Origin: Cyclobacteriaceae bacterium
GTDB taxonomy: Bacteria > Bacteroidota > Bacteroidia > Cytophagales > Cyclobacteriaceae
DNA: 5,359 nucleotides
Reading direction: 5' to 3'
Assembly (NCBI GenBank): GCA_025455445.1
Contig: JALOMN010000148.1
Coordinates: 1 to 5,359, forward strand
A program made the position numbers and the translations under genes. The notes below the pieces were generated by a model. That model saw nothing but the letters and a program-made list of their open reading frames with translations. It did no database searches and had not been told where the DNA came from. Within the stretch, counting starts at the first letter, position 1, and the number at the start of each line of letters is the position of its first letter. Below are positions 1 through 5,359 of the stretch, one piece after another.

Positions 1-725
1 GAAAAAATATTCGCTGAATAGAAATTCTGGATTAATAAATACATATCACCCCTGAGGTAATAAAATAAAATAAGAATCGCGTGCGGAAGCAGGAAACCGA
101 ATACCAGCAATAGCGCCTTTCGTGAATTTAATCGTGCAAAAATTGCCAATATCAAAATAACCCCTGGCAGAAAAATTACATAGTTGAATGCAAACAGAGA
201 TGCAAGGCCGGTATAGAAACCTACACGATGAACAATTGCATCGCGCTGAATGCGAAACTCGATTTCTTTGAAAAGTTCGTTCAATGCAAGCAACATCATT
301 GTGGATGCTAATAATTCCGGAGAGACTGAAATCATGTCAAATGAAAACAGGGCCAGCATACCAAAGATTAAACCCGGCAAATAGGTATTCTCATGATGAG
401 CTTTGTTATTAATTAGAATGATCGTAAACAACGACATCTGAAAAAACAAAATGAATAAGGCGAAAACACGCCAGGCAATTTCGGAATGACCAAAAATGGT
501 AAACAGCCAATTTGACAACCAGGCGAAAAGTGGGGGCATACTCGTAAATAGTTGCGAGTATAATTTGAGGCCTTCACCCAATCCCTCGCCAACCACCATC
601 GCCTCGAGCTCGTGCATCATAAGCGATACGGTGTTGATGAAAAGCGGCAAACTTGCAATCACCATCAACACGATAATGGCCGCCAGTCGGTAAGGATCGT
701 TGATGCGAAAAAATCGAACTACCAC
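1..725 (-). CDS. Polytopic membrane protein with GT-C (GT39/ArnT-like) N-terminal features, 3' end outside the window
   Basis: The minus strand is open for 241 codons from a GTG at 725 to the window edge. A TAA in the same frame at 737-735 leaves GTG as the only usual start before the first hydrophobic segment; the next candidate, ATG at codon 21, lies inside it. The product is strongly hydrophobic: segments at about residues 15-34, 85-105, 115-132, 134-148, 168-197 and 203-224. The first loop carries acidic residues (HELE, 38-41), followed by MPPLFAWL (63-70) and an FGHSEIAWR stretch (78-86). This resembles GT39/ArnT-type glycosyltransferases, where an acidic first loop is followed by a PPL-W motif and FG-SE-A-R. 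In such enzymes a lipid-linked sugar is transferred at the outer face of the inner membrane. The fold resemblance is seen; enzyme activity and substrate are not shown. It could be a non-catalytic relative. It is divergent from rbfA, so transcribed independently. No clear Shine-Dalgarno or -7 element was found. Confidence 0.8.
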   Translation of the reverse strand, partial: MVVRFFRINDPYRLAAIIVLMVIASLPLFINTVSLMMHELEAMVVGEGLGEGLKLYSQLFTSMPPLFAWLSNWLFTIFGHSEIAWRVFALFILFFQMSLFTIILINNKAHHENTYLPGLIFGMLALFSFDMISVSPELLASTMMLLALNELFKEIEFRIQRDAIVHRVGFYTGLASLFAFNYVIFLPGVILILAIFARLNSRKALLLVFGFLLPHAILILFYYLRGDMYLLIQNFYSANIF

Positions 726-734
726 AAAAGGAAA

Positions 735-755
735 TTAAGTTTGCAAGTAACTTAA
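735..755. repeat. 7-bp perfect inverted repeat in the divergent intergenic region
   Basis: TTAAGTT (735-741) and AACTTAA (749-755) are exact reverse complements around a 7-nt spacer. A further AAGTT follows at 758-762 and another AACTT at 790-794, so the half-site recurs. The palindrome sits 9 nt upstream of the GTG start of the leftward gene, where it could be a 5' leader hairpin or a dyad operator. It is AT-rich, and chance is a real alternative. Confidence 0.3.
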
Positions 756-783
756 AAAAGTTGAGAGTAGAAGCGGTATAACC

Positions 784-813
784 TTAGGCAACTTATAATC
801 TTTAGTATCTTTG
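784..813 (+). promoter_or_regulatory. Bacteroidota-type promoter of rbfA
   Basis: TATCTTTG at 806-813 is a perfect match to the Bacteroidota -7 consensus TAnnTTTG read by their primary sigma factor. A TTA at 784-786, one base from the -33 TTG consensus, lies 19 nt upstream, which is a normal spacing. The -7 box ends 4 nt before the rbfA ATG, so the predicted transcription start is at or within a few bases of the start codon. The -7 match is seen directly; the -33 assignment is weak. Confidence 0.65.
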
Positions 814-817
814 TGTT

Positions 818-1177
818 ATGAGCGGAACAATACGACAGCAGAAATATGGAAAGCTTATCCAAAAGGAATTAAGCGATATCTTTTTAAAGAATAAAAAAGG
901 CATTGTTGGAAAGGCATTTGTAACTATTGCCGAAGTGCGTATGAGTCCCGACCTGAGTGTGGCCAAAGTGTATCTGAGCCTGACGCTGGCCGGTGATAAA
1001 AAAGCGGTGCTGCAAAACATTCAACTTCACAAAAGTGAAATCAGAAAAGCGCTGGGCGATCGCATTCGTAACCAAGCGAGAATTGTTCCAGATCTGATAT
1101 TTTTGGTTGACGAGGTTGAAGAAAACGCACAACGCCTCGAAGACCTGATTAAAAATCTGAATATCCCCAAAGAGTAA
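818..1177 (+). CDS. rbfA: 30S ribosome-binding factor RbfA
   Basis: This 119-residue protein has the size and layout of RbfA, a small cytoplasmic KH-type protein that binds the immature 30S subunit near the 5' end of 16S rRNA and helps late maturation, especially in the cold. Supporting features are the N-terminal helix with RQQKYGKLIQKELSDIF (6-22), the strand pair around MSPDLSVAKVYLS (42-54), the helix ending in IRKALGDRIRNQ (75-86), and the family signature VPDLIFLVDE (90-99) followed by a C-terminal helix. The usual bacterial form has VPxLxFxxD at this place. The ATG at 818 is preferred because a perfect -7 promoter box ends 4 nt before it and the sequence begins at the expected family N-terminus. 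No Shine-Dalgarno is present. The stop at 1175-1177 is 14 nt before the permease start, which suggests one operon. The protein appears intact. Confidence 0.95.
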   Translation: MSGTIRQQKYGKLIQKELSDIFLKNKKGIVGKAFVTIAEVRMSPDLSVAKVYLSLTLAGDKKAVLQNIQLHKSEIRKALGDRIRNQARIVPDLIFLVDEVEENAQRLEDLIKNLNIPKE

Positions 1178-1191
1178 GCTAGTATTAACCT

Positions 1192-1194
1192 TTG
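1192..1194 (+). promoter_or_regulatory. TTG initiation codon of the permease gene
   Basis: TTG is the furthest upstream start possible, because TAA at 1186-1188 is in frame. The encoded residues MNFPLFIASRYF are the normal N-terminus of this permease group as I remember it in Bacteroidota. No purine-rich ribosome binding site precedes it. With the rbfA stop 14 nt upstream, translation may depend partly on ribosomes finishing rbfA. Confidence 0.8.
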
Positions 1195-2415
1195 AACTTT
1201 CCGCTTTTTATAGCCTCCCGATATTTTCTTTCAAAGCGAAAGAAAAACTTCATTAATATCATTTCCATTCTGTCCATGGTGGGTGTTGCATTTTCTACAG
1301 CTGCGCTTATCATCGTGCTTTCGGTTTTTAATGGGCTGGAAGGTCTGCTGCGATCAATCAACACTTCTTTCGATCCTGAATTAAAAATAGAAGCACAGAA
1401 AGGAAAATCTTTTGAACTGACTGACAATCTGCTGTCATTAATTAAATCAGTTAAAGGTGTGCAGATTGTTACCGAAGTAATTGAAGACTATGCCTATGTG
1501 CGTTACCGCGATGCTGATATGGTAGTAAAAATGAAAGGTGTTAGCGACAATTTTCTGGATCAGCATCGACTGGATAATCATTTAGAAGATGGCAAGTTGA
1601 TTCTACGGAAAGATGGCGTGCTTTACGCCATTATGGGGCGCGGTGTGCGTTATGCGCTTTCTGTAAGCATAGATGAAAACTTTCAGCCTTTGCAGATATA
1701 TTATGTGAAAGGGGGTAAGACCTCAAGTATGGATCCTTCACAACTGTATGCACGAAAATCGCTGCAACCCGGAGGTGTTTTTTCAATTGAAAAAACGATT
1801 GATGAGAATTACATTTTTGTACCCTTGGATTTTGCTAAAGATCTGTTAGAGTATGGCAACAAACGAACCGCCATTGAAATACAAACGCTTGCCGGCAGTG
1901 ATATCGGGCAAGTGCAGCGTGAGTTAAAAAAGGTATTGGGTGAAGGTTTTAAAGTGCTTAATAATGAAGAACAACATCAGGCGATTTATAAACTTCTGAA
2001 AATGGAGAAACTGTTTACATTTATTACACTCTCTCTATTGATTGTTGTTGCGTCTATCAATATTTTCTTTTCGCTGATGATGCTCGCGCTGGATAAGAAA
2101 AAAGACATTTCGATACTCAGTGCACTGGGTGCCCACGAAAGTGTTATTCGAAGAATTTTCTTTAACGAGGGTGTGCTGATTGCTTTTTGGGGTGCCGCTT
2201 TTGGGCTTTTGCTCGGAGGGACAATTTGCTGGCTGCAAGATACCTTTGGCATGGTGGGCATGGGTATGGAAAGTGCCCTGGTGAGCAGTTATCCTGTTAA
2301 AATGCGCATCAATGATTTTATCATTACCGCGGTCGTAATCATCTCTGTTACTACGCTGGTTTCATTCTATCCTGCCCGACTTGCTTCACGCACACCCACC
2401 ACACAATACCTGTAG
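1192..2415 (+). CDS. FtsX/LolC/E-family ABC transporter permease (TTG start)
   Basis: The 407-residue product has the MacB/LolC/FtsX permease topology. An amphipathic cytoplasmic N-terminus with SKRKKNFINIISI (14-26) precedes TM1 (about 23-46). A periplasmic domain of roughly 225 residues follows, then TM2 (274-299), TM3 (327-349) and TM4 (374-394). Just after TM2, LDKKKDISILSALGA (300-314) matches the cytoplasmic coupling segment of LolC/LolE (typically EKRxDIAILRALGA), which contacts the LolD-type ATPase. The length equals LolC/E (about 400). Such permeases use ATP-driven shape changes to extract lipoproteins from the inner membrane or do related envelope work; the exact substrate cannot be read from the sequence. 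TTG at 1192 is the start because TAA at 1186-1188 closes the frame upstream and the next in-frame ATG (codon 29) lies inside TM1. It follows rbfA by 14 nt. No ATPase or second permease gene is adjacent, so it may homodimerise with an ATPase encoded elsewhere. I leave lolC or lolE unassigned. Confidence 0.9.
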   Translation: MNFPLFIASRYFLSKRKKNFINIISILSMVGVAFSTAALIIVLSVFNGLEGLLRSINTSFDPELKIEAQKGKSFELTDNLLSLIKSVKGVQIVTEVIEDYAYVRYRDADMVVKMKGVSDNFLDQHRLDNHLEDGKLILRKDGVLYAIMGRGVRYALSVSIDENFQPLQIYYVKGGKTSSMDPSQLYARKSLQPGGVFSIEKTIDENYIFVPLDFAKDLLEYGNKRTAIEIQTLAGSDIGQVQRELKKVLGEGFKVLNNEEQHQAIYKLLKMEKLFTFITLSLLIVVASINIFFSLMMLALDKKKDISILSALGAHESVIRRIFFNEGVLIAFWGAAFGLLLGGTICWLQDTFGMVGMGMESALVSSYPVKMRINDFIITAVVIISVTTLVSFYPARLASRTPTTQYL

Positions 2416-2512
2416 TTGTTATTCTTCAGGTGCGAATAAGGTACCCAATCACGCGTTTAGTTCGCAAAAAGTTACTATTTTGCAATTCGGCTTATACTGA
2501 AAATCTGCATAT

Positions 2513-2530
2513 GCTGCTGTTTTTTGCAGC
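2513..2530 (+). promoter_or_regulatory. Short GC-stem hairpin in the leader region
   Basis: GCTGC (2513-2517) pairs with GCAGC (2526-2530) around an 8-nt U-rich loop. No T run follows directly, so it is not a terminator by itself. It abuts the next hairpin, sharing base 2530, and overlaps the tiny MLLFFAA ORF. It could be a pause hairpin or a chance stem. Confidence 0.3.
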
Positions 2531-2569
2531 TTAGGGGCCTGTGCAAGCTTTACAGTCTAAGGTTTTTTT
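2530..2569 (+). terminator. Terminator-like hairpin with T7 tail
   Basis: CTTAG (2530-2534) pairs with CTAAG (2557-2561). Inside this, CTGT (2539-2542) pairs with ACAG (2552-2555), extendable by a G-U pair, around a loop of about 7-9 nt. The two stems are separated by an asymmetric GGGC/T interior loop. G at 2562 and seven T at 2563-2569 follow. The arrangement fits an intrinsic terminator for the rbfA-permease operon, 115 nt past its stop codon, but the stem is interrupted and of moderate strength. It ends only 12 nt before the ATPase ATG, leaving no room for a downstream promoter, so an attenuator or leader role is equally possible. Confidence 0.45.
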
Positions 2570-2581
2570 AGAATCTCATTA

Positions 2582-5359
2582 ATGAAAGTATCTGCTTCAC
2601 AGCCGTTTCAAATCATATACTCTGTCTACCAACATGAGTACCTGGGCTATATTTTCGAATCATACATCGTTCATTTAGATGAGAAGGGAAAGCTTACCTA
2701 TCAGCACCAGAACATTTCACATAAAAATGCCCGTGAGTTTGCCAAAGGGTTGGACGACCGTGACTATGAGCTAATTGAGCTTATGGATAGCATGAATCAG
2801 GATTCGGTGCTGAAACACTTTTCAAAAAAGGTTATGAAACCTGATGAGTTCTTCTCAAAGGTTTTTAAAAAAGAAAAAGGCGATGAGCTATTACAAGAGC
2901 AGATAGAAGCGTACATGGAGAAGCGCAGAGCTGCTGTGTTAGACAAGCTAAAAGGAAAAATGCTCTTTGAAATGGGTAATGATGGCGAGCCCACCTGGCG
3001 CAGATTAGAAGTAACTGACAAAAGAGCCAGCATTCAATTTCATTTTAACAGAACAGAAGAAAGCACTACTTACTTTCCTACCATAAAATATGAAGGCAAG
3101 CGATTGGAAATACCCAACCCGGGTGCCTACCTGGTGTGCAAGCATCCTGCGTGGATGGTGCTGAATGGTAAACTATACGGTTTCGAAAAAAATGTGGACG
3201 GGAAAAAACTGCAGCCATTTTTAAGTAAGAAGCAAGTGGTGATTCCAAAAAGCATGGAAGAGACTTATTACAACCGGTTTGTTGCCCCTCTTATTGCTGC
3301 CTTTGATGAAATTGAAGCCAATGGTTTTGAGATCAACAAAACAGAATATGATCCTCTCCCACATCTTGTTATTTCTGAACTCGCCTCAGCAAATCAAAAA
3401 GTAGTAGCGACATTGTTTGGCAGCGAAGAAACGAATGCCCCTGCGGATGATGAAGCTGGAAAAATTTCGTTTGCACTTGCTTTTAAATATGGCAAGCATC
3501 GTTTCCTTGGAGGCACCTCGGACCCGGTAAGTGTAACCGTTGACAAAAAGGATGATCAATACCTTTTTCATCGTGTAAAACGAAACATCGATGCCGAAAA
3601 GAAATATGCACAAACGCTTCTTAAACTAGGTTTGCCAATCACCAGTTTTCGATGTTCTCTGGCTAAATCACAGGCCTTTTCATGGTTAAATGAAAACCGC
3701 GTTAACCTGCTCAATCTTGGTTTTGAAGTTAGTCAGCCGGAAAACCGTGATAAGAAATATTTTGTTGGTAAAGCAGTAATTGAACTTGAAGTAAGAGAGA
3801 ATATTGATTGGTTTGATATTCACGCACGTATCAAGTTTGGTGAATTTGAAATTTCATTTAAAGAACTACGAAAGCTCATTCTAAAGAAAAAAGTTGAGTT
3901 TAAACTTCCCAATGGTGAAATCGCAATTATTCCTGAAGCATGGCTTGTAAAGTATGGCGATTTATTTGCCATGAGTGAAACACAGGGCGACCATGAAAAA
4001 CCGATGTTGAAAAAACATCACGTGGGATTGTTGCGCGAATTGGAAGAAGGCAACCTTGCCAAAGTAGTGATGAGTGAACGTTTGCGCAACCTGCAATCAT
4101 TTACAGGTATAAAAGATTATCCGGTTCCTGAAAATTTTACGGGCACATTGCGCCCCTACCAAAAAGCAGGCTATAACTGGTTGCGCTTTCTGAATGAATT
4201 TCATTTAGGCGGATGCCTTGCCGATGATATGGGGCTTGGTAAAACCGTGCAAACACTTGCCTTACTTCAATCAGAAAAAGAAAAAGGAAAGGCCGGCACT
4301 TCGCTGCTTATCATGCCAACTTCTCTGATTTATAACTGGGAGATGGAAGCCAGTAAATTCACTCCGGAATTAAAAATCCTAAACTATACCGGCACACTGC
4401 GCAATAAGGAAATTGAGCGCTTCAGCAAATACGATGTCGTACTTACTTCTTATGGAATCACCCGTCTTGATATCGAACTGTTGCAAAAATTTTATTTCAA
4501 CTATATCATTCTTGATGAATCGCAGGTAATAAAAAATCCATCTTCAAATATTGCCAAGGCTGTGTTGGAATTGAAGTCGCGCTATAAACTCACGCTCACT
4601 GGCACACCGCTTGAAAATACAACCATGGATCTATGGTCGCAGATGACCTTCATCAATCCCGGATTATTGGGCACGCAAACATTTTTTAAAAATGAGTTTC
4701 AGCAACCCATTGAGAAGCGGCAGGATGAATCGAAAATCAAAAAACTCAATGCCATCATCAGGCCCTTTGTGCTGCGCAGATTAAAATCGCAGGTTGCTAC
4801 CGATCTTCCTGAAAAGGTAGAGAATGTGTATTACACCAACATGACGCCCGAGCAGGAGCAACGATATGAAGAAGCAAAATCATTCTATCGCCATAAGATT
4901 CTTGATCAAATCGATAAAGAAGGAATTAATCATACCCGCATGATGATTCTGGAAGGGCTCACCAAACTACGTCAGCTTTCCAATCATCCAAAAATGATTG
5001 ATGCGCGCTATGCCGGCAGCTCAGGTAAGCTTGAAGACCTTACGCACATGCTTGAAAACGCCTTGCTGGAAGGCCATAAAGTGCTTGTGTTTAGTCAGTT
5101 TGTAAAGCATCTTGATATCGTAAAGGGCATGTTAAAGGAATATAAAATTCCGTTTGCTTACCTGGACGGATCCAGCAACGATCGCAAAGAGCAAGTAGAA
5201 AAATTTAATAAAGATCCCATGCTTAAGGTCTTTCTGATTTCAATTAAAGCAGGTGGTCTTGGATTGAACCTGACCGAGGCAGATTATGTATTCATTCTCG
5301 ACCCTTGGTGGAACCCGGCAGTAGAAGCACAGGCTACTGATCGTGCCCATAGAATTGGT
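2582..5359 (+). CDS. SNF2/RapA-family DNA-dependent ATPase (DEAD/DEAH box helicase superfamily), 3' end outside the window
   Basis: The frame is open for 926 codons to the window edge. The superfamily 2 SNF2 core begins at [12 protein letters not shown] (523-534) and keeps motif [10 protein letters not shown] (547-555, Lys554), Ia [12 protein letters not shown] (575-586), II DESQ (645-648, usually DEAQ or DEGH), [11 protein letters not shown] (672-679), LRQLSNHP (796-803), IV VLVFSQF (834-840), [10 protein letters not shown] (889-897) and [12 protein letters not shown] (917-926) with arginines 921 and 924. Such enzymes use ATP to move along duplex DNA and displace bound proteins such as RNA polymerase or nucleosome-like complexes; true strand separation is not expected. 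Residues 1-520 are a mixed region with a charged helical stretch (about 84-126) and YLVCKHPAW (183-191). No CxC-CxH SWIM zinc finger is visible, although many bacterial SNF2 proteins have one. ATG 2582 is the only usual start after the in-frame TAA at 2558-2560; no Shine-Dalgarno is evident. Since motif VI normally lies near the C-terminus, only a few dozen residues are probably missing. The target is unknown. Confidence 0.93.
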   Translation, partial: MKVSASQPFQIIYSVYQHEYLGYIFESYIVHLDEKGKLTYQHQNISHKNAREFAKGLDDRDYELIELMDSMNQDSVLKHFSKKVMKPDEFFSKVFKKEKGDELLQEQIEAYMEKRRAAVLDKLKGKMLFEMGNDGEPTWRRLEVTDKRASIQFHFNRTEESTTYFPTIKYEGKRLEIPNPGAYLVCKHPAWMVLNGKLYGFEKNVDGKKLQPFLSKKQVVIPKSMEETYYNRFVAPLIAAFDEIEANGFEINKTEYDPLPHLVISELASANQKVVATLFGSEETNAPADDEAGKISFALAFKYGKHRFLGGTSDPVSVTVDKKDDQYLFHRVKRNIDAEKKYAQTLLKLGLPITSFRCSLAKSQAFSWLNENRVNLLNLGFEVSQPENRDKKYFVGKAVIELEVRENIDWFDIHARIKFGEFEISFKELRKLILKKKVEFKLPNGEIAIIPEAWLVKYGDLFAMSETQGDHEKPMLKKHHVGLLRELEEGNLAKVVMSERLRNLQSFTGIKDYPVPENFTGTLRPYQKAGYNWLRFLNEFHLGGCLADDMGLGKTVQTLALLQSEKEKGKAGTSLLIMPTSLIYNWEMEASKFTPELKILNYTGTLRNKEIERFSKYDVVLTSYGITRLDIELLQKFYFNYIILDESQVIKNPSSNIAKAVLELKSRYKLTLTGTPLENTTMDLWSQMTFINPGLLGTQTFFKNEFQQPIEKRQDESKIKKLNAIIRPFVLRRLKSQVATDLPEKVENVYYTNMTPEQEQRYEEAKSFYRHKILDQIDKEGINHTRMMILEGLTKLRQLSNHPKMIDARYAGSSGKLEDLTHMLENALLEGHKVLVFSQFVKHLDIVKGMLKEYKIPFAYLDGSSNDRKEQVEKFNKDPMLKVFLISIKAGGLGLNLTEADYVFILDPWWNPAVEAQATDRAHRIG

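Larger units (their letters stand above)
2416..2581. other. Intergenic region between the permease and SNF2 ATPase genes
   Basis: This 166-nt stretch holds two adjacent hairpins (2513-2530 and 2530-2561 plus T run, listed separately) and a seven-codon ORF, ATG at 2511 to TAG at 2532-2534, encoding MLLFFAA. A possible but imperfect -7 box, TATTTTG at 2476-2482, has TA and TTTG one base closer than the TAnnTTTG consensus, and no convincing TTG lies at -33 spacing. It falls in a GCAAAA (2464-2469)/TTTTGC (2478-2483) inverted repeat. If it is the promoter, the ATPase transcript would carry a leader of about 95 nt. I see no RNA family that I recognise. Confidence 0.5.

Noticed and set aside
496..693. 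Plus-strand open frame of 65 codons
   Set aside because: It lies antisense to the membrane-protein gene, whose hydrophobic segments and GT39-like motifs explain this stretch. The product is Ser/Asn/Pro-rich with no family features.
802..1132. Two minus-strand open frames (802-1020 and 884-1132)
   Set aside because: Both are antisense to rbfA, which is a clear, complete family member. Their products show no domain-like sequence.
1187..1194. AACCTTTG, one base from the TAnnTTTG -7 box, at the permease start
   Set aside because: It would put the transcript start inside the coding sequence, the leading T of the box is missing, and the gene is close enough to rbfA for simple read-through.
1185..2261. 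Minus-strand open frames at 1185-1427, 1986-2261 and 2035-2238
   Set aside because: All are antisense to the FtsX/LolC-type permease, which is intact over its full length.
2511..2534. The MLLFFAA mini-ORF as a confirmed gene
   Set aside because: Seven codons with no ribosome binding site cannot be called a gene from sequence alone. It is kept only as part of the attenuator hypothesis.
2797..3613. Minus-strand open frames at 2797-3033 and 3386-3613
   Set aside because: They lie opposite the uninterrupted SNF2 ATPase frame and have no supporting promoter, start context or recognisable product.
1..5359. A defence island, mobile element or other new multi-gene system built around the SNF2 ATPase
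   Set aside because: SNF2 ATPases occur in some defence systems, but the neighbours here are housekeeping genes (rbfA, an envelope permease). No nuclease, methyltransferase, transposase, integrase, direct repeats or attachment site is visible. The 3' neighbour is outside the window.

Overview
The window reads as an ordinary chromosomal segment of a member of the Bacteroidota, probably of the Cytophagales or a near relative. The evidence is a perfect TAnnTTTG-type -7 promoter element in front of rbfA, moderately AT-rich DNA, starts without clear Shine-Dalgarno sequences, and protein sequences (an FtsX/LolC-type permease beginning MNFPLFIASRYFLSKRKKNF, and a SNF2 ATPase with a long, unusual N-terminal half) that look like those of this phylum. 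The lineage call is from memory of sequence style, not from a search.

Layout: (1) Positions 1-725, minus strand: the N-terminal 241 codons of a multi-spanning membrane protein with a GT-C/GT39-like first loop. It starts at GTG and runs off the left edge. (2) Positions 726-817: a divergent intergenic region with a 7-bp inverted repeat on the left-gene side and the rbfA promoter, whose -7 element ends only 4 nt before the rbfA ATG. (3) Positions 818-1177, plus strand: rbfA, the 30S ribosome maturation factor. (4) Positions 1192-2415, plus strand: an FtsX/LolC/E-family ABC permease starting at TTG, 14 nt after rbfA and probably in the same transcript. (5) Positions 2416-2581: an intergenic region with two adjacent hairpins, the second followed by seven T, ending just before the next gene. 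It either terminates the rbfA-permease operon or lies in the leader of the next gene. (6) Positions 2582-5359, plus strand: a large SNF2/RapA-family ATPase (926 codons visible, cut a short way before its expected C-terminus), with all helicase motifs intact and a roughly 520-residue N-terminal region whose function I cannot name.

I see no mobile element, CRISPR array, tRNA, rRNA or defence cassette. No two genes here clearly form a new system. The points most worth a second look are the apparently leaderless rbfA transcript, the attenuator-like leader in front of the SNF2 ATPase, the ATPase's N-terminal region, and the pairing of rbfA with an ABC permease that has no ATPase gene next to it.
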